Positions 11,606-22,699 are shown, counted from the stretch's first letter. The stretch: 64,000 nucleotides of DNA from Prorocentrum cordatum (GCA_963575745.1 CAUYUJ010003447.1:769728-833727); one strand, 5' to 3'. Notes: generated by a model not told the origin, from the sequence alone. Numbers and translations: made by a program.

Positions 11606-13270
11606 CGATGGTGGTGCGCGCCGAGGCGACCTGGCAGCTGGCGCGCGCGGCGGCGCGATCGCGCCGGCAGGCCGAATGGCACCGCTGGGTGGCGGATTCG
11701 CTTGAGAACCGCCAGGGGCGGCTGTATCGCTGGATCCGCAGCGGCGGCAACATAGACGCTGAGCTCGTGCCTGCTGGTGGGTCTGGCGGGGAAGCTCCTG
11801 GCAGCCGCCCGCGGTTGCTCGCCTTGCAGGGCGGCCCTGCGGCGCGCCTGCGGCACTACGAGGGGCCGTGGAAGGCGATCTGGCAGGCTCCGCCCGCCCC
11901 TCCAGTCGCGGAGGAGTGGCTGCAGGAGCTCGATGGCCTCCCGCCATTCCCGGACCGGCCCCCCTGGACAGCAGGGGTGGTCGGCTGGCTGCTGCGGCGA
12001 ATGCCAAAGCGGGAGAAGCCAGGGCTCGACGCTCGGGCTGTCGGCGAGCTCCGGCTGCTGCCTGCCGAGCTGCACGGGTGGATCGCCGACCTGTTCGAGG
12101 AGGTGGAGGCCCGCGGCGAGCGGCCGCGCGAGCTCGCCGAAGCGGAGGGCCTGCTGCTCCCGAAGCCTGGTGGCGACCAAGGCCCGCTGGAGCGCCGGCC
12201 GATCTGGCTCCTCCCGATTCTTCATCGGCTTTGGGCGGCAGGGCGTGCCCGTCTCTTCGCGCAGTGGCGCTGCTCTTGGGAGAGAGATTCCTGGCGGCGC
12301 GGCGCAGAGGAGCAGGCATGGGAGCTAAGCCTTGGAGCTCGAGGCCGCCGGTGCCCTGTCCGAGGAGGTCGTCGGCGCAGCCCTCGACTGGAGCAATGCG
12401 CACGACCAGGTGGACTTGGGGGCGCTCCCGGTTCTGCTGGCGCGGGCGGGGGCCCCGCCGTGGCTCGCCCGCCCAGCCCTGCGCGCCTACGGAGCCCGCC
12501 GCCGGGCGCGCGTCGACAGCGCCATCGGGGAGCCGCGCGCCTTCGCGCGGCCTGCTGCCAGGTTGTCCGCTCGCCGTGTTCGTGCTGGGGGTGCTGGCCC
12601 GGCCTTGGGCTCGCCGTGCCGCGAGGTTGGGCGACCTGCTTCGCTTGCGGGTGTATGTGGACGACTTCACCCTGTGGGCCCGCGTGGCCGCCGACCGCGC
12701 TGACGAGGCGGCGGAGGAGCTCGAGCAGGCGCTGCGGACGACAGACGCCTTCGAGACGGCAATGGGGTGGAGGCTCAACCGGACGAAAAGCCGCCAATTC
12801 GCAAGCCGCCAGGCGTTGCGACAGTGGCTGCAGGAGAAGTCCCCAGGCATCCAGGCGCGCGCGGATTTCAAGGACCTTGGGGTCATCGCGACTGCCGGCA
12901 GGGCGCGCCGCTGCGCCGTCTCCGCCGGCCGGCTGGTCGTCGCGCAGGGCCGATTTGCCAGACTCGGCCGGCTGCCCGTCAGTTTTCGCCAGCGCTGCGT
13001 GCTGGGCGCCGCCGCGGGCACTGCTGCGGGCCTTTACGGCGCGGCCTGCGGAAGCCCCCCGGCGCGCGAGTTGGCCGGGCTTCGCGCCGCCGCACGGCAC
13101 GCCGTCTGCCGGGGCGGTTTCCGGGCGGCCGCGGAGATCGTGTTCGGCGTCTTGGCGCCGAATTGGCGGCTGGACCCGGCGGCGGTGACGATCATCGCGC
13201 CGCTGTGGCAGGTCGTCAAAGCCATGCGGAAGCGCCGATTCCCAGCGGAGCTCTGGAGGCGGGCGGGCCG
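11606..13270 (+). pseudogene. Reverse transcriptase domain of LINE fragment 2 (frameshifted)
   Basis: RT copies LINE RNA at the nicked target. Fingers and palm are recognisable by order: K-x-GLDARAVGELRLLP, a proline-lysine LLLPK motif, RRPIWLLPILHRLWAAGRAR, then LDWSNAHDQVDLGAL (motif A Asp), GLLPGCPLAVFVLGVLARPW (motif B), LRVYVDDFTLWA (motif C) and FKDLGV (motif E region). The first block is in frame 1, motif A in frame 2 and motifs B-E in frame 3. High GC3 and Arg/Ala richness are shared with the rest of the LINE. Confidence 0.8.
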
Positions 13271-13909
13271 CTGGCGCCATGGCCGCGGGGCACGGCCGCG
13301 GCTTTGGCCCGGTGGACGCGGCGATCCGGAGCTTGGCGGAGTTGCAGTTGGGGGCCGTTGTCGAGTGCTGGACTGGCGTGGCCACCTCGCCTGGCGGCTG
13401 GCGCCTGGCCGACCGCGCCCTGCCCGACACGCGCGCGGTTCTCCTCCGTGCTTGGGCAGCCCACGAGGCCCGTGAGGTGGCAGGGCGGCGCGCCAGCTTT
13501 CGACACCTAGACACTGGAATCGATAGGTGGGCAACCGGGCGGCCCCTCGAAGGCGGGGAGCTGGCGGCCGACGCCGCGGGGGCCCTCCGCGCCGTGCTCA
13601 CCGGAAACGTCGTCACGGAGGCGGTGGCGGCGAAATGGGGGCGCCCTGCGGCATGCCCGCACTGCGGCGCGGCGTGCGACGACTTCGAGCACCGCTTCTG
13701 GGACTGTCCCTGCTGGGAACCCGCGCGCGCCGCCGCGCTGGTCCCCGAGGGCTTCTTTACCCGCGCCGAGGCGCGCGCGCGCGGCTGCCGGCCCAGACGT
13801 CGCTCACCGGGGTGTTGCCCGGCACCCGCAGCTGGCTGCGCTGGCGGACCAGGCGCACTGGCCGCTGCCGCGCCCAACCCTGCAGGCCCGCGATGCTGAG
13901 CCACCCCGG

Positions 13910-14345
13910 GCGCGCGCTTGGACGGACGGTGGCTGCGTGCACCCCACCGACCCCCTCCTCGCTAGGGCAGGGTGGGGTGTGTGGTGCTGGACCAGGGCGC
14001 TGGCCGTCAGGAGCACCGCGGGCCTGTCGACGGCACGCAGACCGCGCAGCGCGCCGAGCTCACGGCAGCGGTGCATGCCGTCAGCCTGGCAGGCGGCGCC
14101 GTCGAGATAGTGACCGATTCTCGTTTCGTCAATAACGGCGTCGCGGCGATCAAGGCTGGGGTGTCCACCGAGGATTGGGCCCACGCAGACCTGTGGGAGT
14201 TGATCGTTCCTCACTGCCGCAGCGACGCGCTAGCCGTGCGATGGGTTAAGGGGCACCTTGACGCCGCGGAGGCCCAGGCACGAGGTGTGTCGCCATAGGA
14301 CCGCTCCGGCAACGCCGCGGCCGACCGCCTCGCCGGGGTGGCAGC
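13910..14345 (+). pseudogene. RNase H domain of LINE fragment 2 with an in-frame stop
   Basis: RNase H removes the RNA strand during LINE copying. The carboxylates are visible: WTDGGC near 13921 (first Asp), QTAQRAELTAAVHAV near 14042 (Glu), VTDSRFVNNG near 14112 (Asp), then WVKGHLDAAEA and GNAAADRLA (last Asp near 14325). The first Asp is in a different frame from the rest, and a TAG at 14296-14298 separates the WVKGH segment from GNAAAD. The domain fits the RNase H found after RT in several LINE clades. Confidence 0.75.
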
Positions 14346-14895
14346 CGAGGCCCGGCTGCCTCCGCTGGCGCTGCGCCAGGAGCGCGAGCTGCAGCTGATC
14401 GCGCTCATGGCCGTGCAGCGCGTTCTCGCCGCGGTGGAGCTCGCGGCGCTCAAGGCCAACCACGGGCACGGCCCTGGAGGCCCGCGCGTGCGGCGGCGCT
14501 GGACGCAGGCGGGGCATCGCCGCCGCCGCGTGCCCCGCGTGGCGGACGACACTGCGGTTGCGGCCGCGGTGGCCCCAGAGGCGGAGCAGGGACAGGCGCG
14601 CGCGGCGCCAGGCCCAGGGGCGGCCGCCGCGGCGAGGGCGCTGTTCGCCTGCAGCGCTTGGCGGGGGCACGTCGCCTCCCAAGGGCCCGCGTGGGTGGCC
14701 TGCATGGCGTGCGGGTGCTGGGTCCCGCGCTGGGAGCGCCTCGCGGGCCGCCCGTGCAGCGGATGGGCGCCGCACCTGCCCCCGCGGGCGGCCGGCCTGC
14801 TGCTCCTGGATGCCCCGCGCGCCGGGGGCCGCGAGGCGGCGTGGTGGGCGGCTGTGCGACGGCGCCTGCTGGAGCGCCCAGGCGCGCCAGACTAA

Positions 14896-15519
14896 TTAGT
14901 TAATTAGTTGCGCGGCGGCCGCTTTGGGCTGCCGCTGGCCCCTCGCGCTCGCCGGCGCGCTGCTGTGCTTTCTTGTTTCCCCGCCTCCTCCTACTTTTCC
15001 TCCTCCTCCTCCTCCTCCTCCTCCTCCTCCTCCTTCCTCGTTTCCGGCTTCTCTGCGCTCTGTTGTCACCCGTTCTCGCCGCTGGGCCCCTCTACGGATG
15101 GTAAAACAAGTGTGCACTCGCCGCCTTGCAAAGGCGGGGCCTCGGACCTTAGCTCGCATCGTCCAGGACCTCCTCCCAGACTCGTGCGTGCGGGGGGGTG
15201 GACGAAACAGCCGGGAAGGGCGACTCTGCTGATTGTGTCGATAATGCAAAGCCAAATGGTCATTCCTCCCTGCTTCCCCGTCTCGTCGTTCCCCACGGGG
15301 AGCCTCGCCTCGTCGTCGTCCGCCGTCCCATGTCGTCCGCTCCTCCTCCTGTAGCTGTTCTCAGAGGTTGGCCCGCCCCGTGCCAGACGGCACAGGGCGG
15401 GGCAGGGCAAGGCAGCGCCTGCTTGGAGGTCGCATTGCCTACAGCAGCGAGAAGTCGAGGAGGATGAGGACGAGGATCATACAAGCAGTGGGGATGATAC
15501 TGACGGTTATGCTGACGAC
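14896..15519. other. LINE 3' flank with TCC array, then unassigned sequence
   Basis: TAATTAGTTAATTAG follows the LINE stop. A TCC/CTC array spans about 14992-15042, and GGTAAAACAAGTGTGC follows near 15100-15115. From there to 15519 I see no gene or repeat. Confidence 0.5.
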
Positions 15520-15542
15520 GGCGATGATGATGATGATGATGC

Positions 15543-15599
<57 letters not shown>

Positions 15600-15603
15600 C
15601 TGA
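15520..15603. repeat. (ATG/GAT)n microsatellite
   Basis: An almost pure GATGATGAT array with two GCT interruptions. It reads as Met, Asp or Ile/Ser runs depending on frame. Confidence 0.95.
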
Positions 15604-15814
15604 CGATGCCGATGCTGGGTGAAAAGGTCGATGAGCCAGACATGTCCATGGAGGTTTAGCCAATGATGAGGCAGCCGCGCCGTGCTCCCCACTCCCCCTC
15701 AGCCCCTGCCGGGCGGGTCCATGTGCTTCACTACGATATGCCGCAGACGAACGCTCTCGTTGGGCTTCGCCTTCTTTGCGGGCGGCGGCACCGCCGCCGA
15801 AGCCTCGCAGGGGG

Positions 15815-15953
15815 TGAGGGGCAACGTTAGGGGGGGACCAACTCAGGGGACAAACAACTACCTTGAATCAGCGACAGACCCCTACCGGCGATCAATGCGC
15901 GATTGGCGATGCCTCCCTCACTGAGTTCGCCCCCCTCAAGCGTTGCCCCTGAA
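15815..15953. mobile_element. Family F2 element (copy 2)
   Basis: The left end is TGAGGGGCAACGTTAGGGGG and the right end is CCCCCTCAAGCGTTGCCCCT, its near reverse complement. The body keeps CTTGAATCAGCGACAGA and CGGCGATCAATG. It is shorter than the copies at 27.7 and 60.3 kb, so it is probably internally deleted. Confidence 0.6.
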
Positions 15954-16375
15954 GGGGGCGGAGGCTGCAGAGGAGACCGAGGGGAAATGGGGGGAGGCGG
16001 GAGGAGTTGTTTGGTCCTGCGCTCCGCTCAGGATCCACTGAGTGACGAGGTGACGAAACGACGAGGGCGCCCGAGCAGACAAACGGCGGGGTGGCGGGAG
16101 ACCGACGGACCGACGCAACCGAGCGAAGGACGGTAGGGGGTAGAAGGAAGACGGACGAGGAGTAAAGAAGAATGACGAGGAAAGATGAGGAACATGTGAG
16201 GAAGCAAGTATCCTGGGGAGAAGGCGAGGTGGAGTGGAAGGGAGGCGTGGCGAGGAAGACGGAGACAACGAGGAGCCATCTGGGGAGAGGAATAAAGGGA
16301 TGTCGGTGATTGGGGATACGAGCCACGCCCGACCGAGGCCGCCAGAACCAGTAAGGATAACGAATATGAGATGGA

Positions 16376-16482
16376 GCCACGAGGAGGAGGAGGAGGAGGA
16401 GGAGGAGGAGGCGGAGGAGGAGGGAGAGGAGGAGGAGGAGGAGGAGGAGGAGGGAGGAGGAGGAGGAGGAGGAGGAGGGGAA
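16376..16482. repeat. (GAG/AGG)n microsatellite
   Basis: A purine triplet array, GAG/AGG with GCG and GGG interruptions. Long Glu, Gly or Arg runs on this strand and Ser/Leu/Pro runs on the other are artefacts of it. Confidence 0.95.
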
Positions 16483-16980
16483 TGGATGGTGCGCCTTGTC
16501 GTCCTTGTCCTGGAAATAGACAACCACCGTCGTGCACTGCGCCTCTCCCGTGTTGGCCTGGCGGGCGGAGCAGAGGAAACGCGGAAGCCTCCGCAGAGGC
16601 CACCAGCATACTTTCGGAGGAGCATACCTCCCTTCTCCTCCTCCTGCTCCTCCTCGCATTTTCTGGACAAGCGCACTCCACGAAGAGCTGCTCTTGTCGA
16701 GGACGTTTGCGAATAGTCGTTTTGCAAGTACGGGAACGCGCTGTGTGACTTTCCCCTGTGCGCGCGGACCGCGCGGGTGCTGGAGGAGCTGCACACAGGG
16801 TCTGCCAGAGGCGCTGCCCGGGGGGCCCAATGTAGAGTCCAACAATCCGCGCGACCCTTCGACAATCGATCGGATGAGAGTCAAATGAGACAACGGGGGC
16901 TCCCCGCTCAAGCCAAAACTGATCAAAATTTATCTCTGGGCCCCTCCCAGGGCCGATCCTGACCCGCTCTTCGGGGAACC

Positions 16981-17622
16981 TCAAGGATGTCCAAGTACGC
17001 GGAGCCGTGCGAGCATCTCAAGCCCACCGAGGCTGCCCACTCTTCCGAAAAGAAGTCGCTCCCCATCCTCCTGCTCTGGGCGCGAATTCATGGAGGCGCG
17101 ATGAATGAGGGGGGAGAAAGGGGTGCCCGTATCAGGCTCTAAGTGGCCCCTTTCAGGGTTCTGAAGGGCCCCTGTTCTGAAAACCCTCCAATGCATCGCG
17201 CCCCCCCCCCCATTTATCGCGGCAAACCCTCTCCTCCGTCTCACCCCTCTGGCTCCTGGTGCTGCCCACTTCCCCCTCGGCAAGCAGTGCGATCGCGCGG
17301 GTAGGGCACTCCTGCACCAATGGGGGCAAACACCGAAAGCATCGCCGAGAGGGCGGAGGCACGTGCGGGCGGCCTTGGTGGCGATGTCGCCACTTGCAGC
17401 CCGCGGCTTCCCGAAGAACTCCATCGAGATATCGATGCACTCCTCGGCGTACCCCATTCGCGCTCCTCCGCCTCCCAGAGCCTCGTGAAGCTTCTCATGT
17501 GCCTTGCCCACGTCTGATGTTTCCCCGTAGATATCCTCACCATCTCCCTCCTCCTCCTCCTCCTCCTGCTCCTCCTTAGTGTCCTCCTCCTTCCTCTCCT
17601 CGTAGCCATCCTCAGTATCCAC
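16981..17622 (-). CDS. Possible coding exon, unknown protein
   Basis: I do not recognise this protein. The minus-strand frame opens with an acidic Glu-rich stretch (residues 1-35, from a CTC array at 17551-17580). It continues into a less biased segment of about 70 residues (GKAHEKLHEAL, then MGYAEECIDISMEFFGKP) whose codons mostly end in G or C, as expected for a GC-rich host gene. The rest is Arg/Gly-rich and less convincing. No catalytic motif, membrane segment or signal peptide is visible, and no neighbour suggests a role. If real, only roughly 17300-17520 is likely to be exon. Confidence 0.2.
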   Translation of the reverse strand: MDTEDGYEERKEEDTKEEQEEEEEEGDGEDIYGETSDVGKAHEKLHEALGGGGARMGYAEECIDISMEFFGKPRAASGDIATKAARTCLRPLGDAFGVCPHWCRSALPARSHCLPRGKWAAPGARGVRRRRGFAAINGGGGAMHWRVFRTGALQNPERGHLEPDTGTPFSPLIHRASMNSRPEQEDGERLLFGRVGSLGGLEMLARLRVLGHP

Positions 17623-17639
17623 CGACCCCTTGTGTCTCT

Positions 17640-18160
17640 AGGCGTGCCCCCTAAGACCCCAAACCAGGTCTTTGACCCCCCCCCTGCCCCGGGCCCCGGG
17701 CCCCGGGTGGTGGTCCACCCCGAAAGTCCCCTGGCATTGCTTGGTCGTTCCAAGACTGTCGTCAGGGCTTGTAATACGGCCTCAAGAAGGTCCACGAGGG
17801 CCCTATGTGGACGAACGACTGGTCCAAGACGCGAGGGCTTCAAGACGCCCCAAGAGGATCCCAAGAGCACTCCCAAGATGGGCCTAAGAGACCCCCCAGC
17901 AGCCCCACGAGGCCACCAAGAGGCCCCCACGATGCGCCAAGATGCCCAAAACCGAGCCCCGAGAAACTTCAAAACTGCGTCCACGAGGCCCCCGAGAGTC
18001 TGCGTAAAACGATTCCAGGGAAGTTTCCAGGGACCGCGTCTTCCAACAAAAACAAGACAATGGATCTCTGGGTCCGAGCTCCTCCAAGAAGCCCCGAAAG
18101 CGGCCGAGAATCGCAGCGCACCCCCCGAAACCGAGAAGACTGAATGGCACCTCGTCAATT
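17640..18160. repeat. C-rich decamer array (CCCAAGAGGC type)
   Basis: Diverged units such as CCAAGAGGCCCC, CCCAAGAGCAC and CCACGAGGCC at about 10-11 bp spacing. It is another minus-oriented copy of the dispersed decamer array. A GGGCCCCGGGCCCCGGG run lies at its start, near 17691-17707. Confidence 0.65.
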
Positions 18161-18364
18161 TCCGACCGTCTCGTTCTCCCCTTTCCCCCCCTGGAACACG
18201 GCACGAGACCGCGAAGATATTCGCGCAACGCGCGTCGGTACGTGCGAACGTAGCTACCCTTGGACCGACCTCAAGAAACTCCGACCTCCGACGTCGTGAC
18301 TTTGTTGAAAGCGTCGGCCCCTAGAGGTCTGGAGACCTTACCCCTGGACCAGTTTTGCAGCCCT

Positions 18365-18705
18365 ACTCTGTGTCCCTCAATAGTTCTGGGTCCCCGGACT
18401 ACGGGTACCCCAGGGACTACAGGTACTCCCTCCCCCGAACTACAGATAACCCCTCCCCCGGACTACAGGTACCCCCCCGAACTACAGGTATCCCCCCTCG
18501 AACTACAGGTACCCCCTCCCGGACTACAGGTACCACCCCCACAGGACTATATACACGCGTGCGTTGACGCGTGATTACGCGTTCCCCCCAGAACCCCCCC
18601 CCGGACTACTGGTACACCCCCCAGACTACAGGTACCCCTCCCCTGGTTTACAGGTACCCTCCCAGACTACAGGTACCCGCAGAACTATTGAGGGACACAT
18701 AGAGT
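18365..18705. mobile_element. Minisatellite flanked by an inverted repeat
   Basis: The left flank ACTCTGTGTCCCTCAATAG then TTCTG (18365-18388) is matched in reverse complement by 18680-18705. Between them about a dozen diverged units carry GGACTACAGGTACC or GAACTACAGGTA, with C-rich spacers of variable length. The arrangement suggests a foldback element that has captured or grown an internal tandem repeat. No protein is credible here, as the frames are simple PGLQV/RTTG repeats. Confidence 0.55.
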
Positions 18706-19428
18706 ACTCGTTTTCTGACGGCCCCGGTACTGGGAAATCGCGTTCAGAACCCGAAAACTGCCAAAAACCTCCCGTCGTGACTTTGTCATCGACGCGAAGA
18801 GCTCTGGGCAGACCACTCCCTTACAACTCCTGGGAGGACTGCAGCCGTTGCGACGAAGAGCCGCCTGGAAGCGCAAAACAAAGAAAAATGTCAAAAATCT
18901 CAAGCCTCGAATCTCGACGAAACATCATGAAGAGTCGGCCCTGTCCTCTCCCTCCTCCGCCGGTGCCTTCCACGACCCCCACCCAGGACTGAAGGGCTCG
19001 ACGATCGAGGGTCAGAGCTTTCCGGCCTTCGGGGGCCGTGGGAGGCGCTCCCGAGCGCCCCCGTCCCATACGACACCAAGAAACACGGCTTATGACCCCA
19101 ATTCCCGTTGGATCTCCCTGCGGGCGGCGACTTCTCCCCCCGTGTCATACCCCCCACCACGCGCCGAACACGCCGACACGCCCAAATCAGCTCGGTTGTC
19201 GAATGGATGTGTGATCTGGTCTTTCCGGCTCTCACGATCGGACCAATCGGCCGAAGAGCCCAGAGGGTCCCTCTGACACCTCCGAACTTCGTCCGACAAC
19301 GCAAAACGATGAACCCTGAAGGCTTCGAACCAACTGCCAAAGCGAAAACCCTCGGACCCGATCCCAAAGACCCCGCAACGCGCAAGACGTCTGTGAAGGA
19401 GTCGTCGGATGTGGCGTAAGCCTAATGA
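18706..19428. other. Unassigned interval, no gene recognised
   Basis: Mixed sequence. The string CGTCGTGACTTTGT occurs here near 18774 and also near 18293, on the far side of the inverted-repeat minisatellite. I found no domain, RNA gene or tandem repeat. Confidence 0.45.
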
Positions 19429-19811
19429 ATCATCCTTACCATCTTCAGCAGCATCAGCATCATCATCATCGTCAACATCAGCAACACAATCATCAGTATC
19501 ACTTTCATCAGTATCATCACCATCACCATCACCATCACCATCATAGCAATCCTCCTCCTCCTCCTCCTCCTCATCATCATCATCATCATATTCGTCATCG
19601 ACATCGTTCTCGCCTTCGCCCTCGGACTAGCGGTTTACATCTATCTCCCCATCCTCATTCTCCTCGACACGACCATTACAATAATGATCATCATCACTAT
19701 CACCATCACCATCATCGTCATCATCATGACCGTCTCCGTCACCATCACCAGCACCATCACCACCACCATCATCATCATCATCATCATCAGCAGCATCACC
19801 ATCATCATCTG

Positions 19812-19856
<45 letters not shown>

Positions 19857-20290
19857 CATCCTACTCCTCAGCATCATCATCATCATCATCATCAGCATCA
19901 TCATCATCATCATCATCATCATCTGCATCATCATCATCTGCATTATCGTCATTATAAGCATAATCATCACTACCACCATCAGCATCATCATCAGCATCAT
20001 CATCATAGCATCAGCATCGTCATCGCCATCATCATCAGCATCAACATCATAACCATCACCTTCACCACCATCATCATGATATGCAACAACACCATCTGCA
20101 GCATCAGCATCATCATCATCAGCAGTATCATTATCATCCTCACCACCATCATCACCATCATCATCCATACCAACATCATCATCATCACCACCATAATCAA
20201 CATCATCATCACATCACCAACAACATCAACATCATCAACAACACCACCATCATCATCACTACTGCCACGATGACCACCGTCGATGTCATG
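19429..20290. repeat. (CAT/ATC)n microsatellite, about 860 bp
   Basis: A very long CAT/ATC array with CAG, CAC, CTC and CGT interruptions, and a short CTC run at 19553-19575. It gives His, Ile/Thr or Ser frames on plus and Met/Asp frames on minus, none of which I treat as genes. Confidence 0.95.
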
Positions 20291-20679
20291 CCATCGCCAT
20301 CCTAACTGTCATTGCCATCCTTCCTCATCCTCCGCTACGTCCACCTCTCCCACCACATTCGCCGCATGCACCCCGTCTTGCACCTCCGCCCCCTATCCTC
20401 ATCAACCTCTGCATTCTCCTCCACGATTGGGAGGCGACACGCCCCTGGCAGCAGCTTCTCTGGAGGCTCTTTCGAGGAACTCCGATCCGATCTCTGCCTT
20501 CTCCTTGTCATCCGCCTCGTCCTTCTTCAGCGCCCAATCCCCATCCGCCCCCTACACTCGGGCACAGACAGGACATGGAGGACGGATCTGTGGATCTGGC
20601 GCGTGGGCTCCAGATCCTCAGATCCCGTCGATCGCGGGACCCGTCGCTGATCCGCGCGCCCTTATCCAGGTCTGCGTTT

Positions 20680-20802
20680 TCTCACGGAGGAGGAGGAGGA
20701 GGATGAGGAGGGAAAGGGGGAGGAGGGAAAGGAGAAGGAGGAGGAGGATGAGGAGGGAAAGGAGGAGGAGGAGGAGGAGGAGGAGGAGAGGGGGTGGTGG
20801 TG
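20680..20802. repeat. (GAG/GGA)n microsatellite
   Basis: A purine array of GAGGAGGAGGA type with GGGAAA interruptions. Confidence 0.9.
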
Positions 20803-20805
20803 GAA

Positions 20806-20955
20806 GCATCGAACTGAAATCGGCGAGGCATCGCCGGCAGATCAGCCATAGGCCCCGGATAGCAAACCCGCACGCTCCTGGGCGGGTAGGGCCATCGGGC
20901 CCCGATCGGCGATGAATGGGCGATTCGGGGTCTGATTGTCCCCCCCCCCTCTTCG
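20806..20955. mobile_element. Family F2 element (copy 3)
   Basis: The body has GAAATCGGCGAGGCATCGCC, CGCACGCTCCTGGGCGGG and CGATCGGCGATGAATGGGCG, in the same order as the other F2 copies. The C-rich right end is present. The left end is obscured by the preceding GAG array. Confidence 0.55.
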
Positions 20956-20962
20956 CTCGAAA

Positions 20963-21106
20963 GCTGGGCGAGGGCTGCTAAAACCGTGGCTGCTAAAACA
21001 GCCCTCCCGGAAGGAAAAAACAACTTCCCGGAATGAGGCGCGGCACGCGAAACAGTCAACGGGCTTCTTCCCGGGAGGACGATTTAGCAGCCCTTGCCCG
21101 GCGCCC
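20963..21106. mobile_element. Foldback element (family F4)
   Basis: GGGCGAGGGCTGCTAAAA on the left, then CCCTCCCGGAAGGAA, is mirrored by TTCTTCCCGGGAGGA and TTTAGCAGCCCTTGCCCGGC on the right. The left arm contains an extra GGCTGCTAAAA, perhaps a small tandem duplication. The element starts 8 bp after the F2 copy, so the two may be nested or share an insertion-prone site. Confidence 0.65.
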
Positions 21107-21999
21107 GAAATGAGACCCCCCTCCCTTTATTACGAAATCTGGAGTAATGGAATTCCCCCACTTGGAGCGGAGAGCATGGCAATAACTAGGTTAGTTATCT
21201 CCCCGCTGCACGACGGAAAACGTAGCCAGGCAAACCAGAAACCTCACACGAACCGACCTGCCATAATTAGGGAAACTCATGCAGTGAACCTTGGCCTGAG
21301 AGGAAGGGACCGTGACGAATGCGAGCATTTCCAGAGGCCGAACATTTCCCGAGGCTCAAACAGCCAACACAAGTGCAATACACACAACACGATAGAGATG
21401 ATTCGATAATGGCAGGGGGGAATATGAGAAGGATGAGGAGGAGCAGGAGGAGGAGGAGGAGAAAGAAGGAGGGAACCAGGACCAGTACAATTCAAGCTAC
21501 GATACACACCCAAGGCTCGTATCGCGTCAAAACGGGCACGGCAGCTCAATATATCATGAAAGACCGAATACTGGAAGCGACCGGAGCACAGAACAACTAC
21601 TGCATTCTGGCATTGCCCTCGCAATCTGCACCCCAACAAACGAAGCCGTTTAATGAACGCACCTATTGAAGAATCGAACACTGGGCTTCAAAGCAGTTTG
21701 GTGACACACCGAGCGGTGACCTCAAAATCCCGACGGACCTCATCGCGCGGTCCGTCTCCGCTCTACTGGTTTGGCTCCTTGGATTTCCCAATAGCCCGAG
21801 GCAGCCTCGGAGAATAACTTCAAGTCCCGAAACCGTGCGGCCATCCCGAATACCCAATGACTCACCACACTGTATGGTCACCGCACCGGCTGGGGACTCC
21901 CGAGAACAGGGCAGGACTGTTTAGTAAATGCCCAGTGCTGTTTAGCCCCCGCCATATGGGGGGGTCGGGGTAAGTTTCCCCCACTCCCCCACTCTGCGC
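21107..21999. other. Unassigned interval, no gene recognised
   Basis: AT-richer sequence than most of the window, with a short AGGAGG run at 21430-21470. Open frames on both strands are short and unlike any family I know. Confidence 0.45.
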
Positions 22000-22085
22000 C
22001 ATGACGACGAATTGGGCATGCCGCTCCTGCGGGGTCACCACCTCGCTGACCGGCATCGACGTGATCACCAGGCACTGATGCCTGG
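22000..22085 (-). CDS. Possible short coding exon, unknown protein
   Basis: On the minus strand, the segment reading LVITSMPVSEVVTPQERHAQ then FVVMAQSG has a strongly GC-ending third-codon pattern and balanced amino-acid use, unlike its surroundings. It is preceded by an AG and followed by purine-rich sequence, but I cannot confirm splice sites. I do not recognise the protein. Confidence 0.2.
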
Positions 22086-22699
22086 CTGCGCCGCGCTTTA
22101 AGGGCGCGCCACGACGTTTCGCCGGGAAGGCACCAGCCAAGGGAGGGGCATCAGCGTGCAGCCTCCCAGAAGAAACGAAGCCACTTTCCTGAAATTCGGC
22201 TAAGATGTGCTGAAGGGGCCGAGGAAAAGCCAAGCACCGACACTTTCCGAACAAAAAGAGCTCATCTCCAGGTTGATCCTCATTTCGGCTCTGCGAAGGA
22301 ACGAATGAGCAACCAAAATGGTCTCTCCTCATTATCACCCTCGCCTGCACGATTTGATCAGTCTGGTCCATCCACACCCTCGTTCCTTCCCCCTCACGCC
22401 CGCGATGACCCTGGCTTCTACTGCGTACCTCTCCTCTGGCTCCTGCAACCTCCCTGCCCCACCTCCCTCTTTCTGCCCCCTCCTCCCCAAATTAAGCTGC
22501 CTCTGCTTTGCTTATTGCACCTGCTCCCGCTGCTCGTCCTCGCCCTCCTTCTCATCCACGTCGTCGGTTCTCCTCGTCCCCTTCGTGCTCGTCGTCCTCG
22601 TCGAGCTCCATCCCCTCGTCCTCGTCCTCCATCCCTTTCCTTACACATAACTCCTCCCTATCGCATCCACGAACGTGTGGGTAGGGAGGGCCGAAGCTT
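22086..22699. other. Unassigned interval, no gene recognised
   Basis: Mixed, then pyrimidine-rich sequence (CTCCTC and TCGTC words near 22430-22640). No gene or repeat unit is evident. Confidence 0.45.

Larger units (their letters stand above)
10885..14895 (+). pseudogene. LINE fragment 2: endonuclease end, reverse transcriptase, zinc finger, RNase H
   Basis: This is the larger non-LTR retrotransposon ORF2 remnant. Order of parts: the C-terminal end of an EEP-type endonuclease (SLIDYVLAS near 11020), a linker, the RT fingers (LIPK-like LLLPK then RRPIWLLPILHRLW near 12195-12240), RT motif A (ALDWSNAHD near 12380), motif C YVDD at 12654-12665, an LGV motif near 12877, a C-x2-C-x7-H-x4-C finger near 13660-13710, RNase H (13910-14345) and a Cys-containing C-terminus ending at a TAA at 14893-14895. 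RT coding switches among all three forward frames (near 12300, 12550 and 13270) and there is a TAG at 14296-14298. It therefore cannot make a functional protein as it stands. The 5' end is truncated inside the endonuclease. Confidence 0.8.

Noticed and set aside
12222-13904. 560-residue minus-strand frame opposite the LINE RT
   Set aside because: It is an antisense shadow of a GC-rich coding region; it has no recognisable domain, while the plus strand has RT, finger and RNase H motifs.
19425-20273. His-rich 282-residue frame
   Set aside because: It lies entirely within the CAT/ATC microsatellite.
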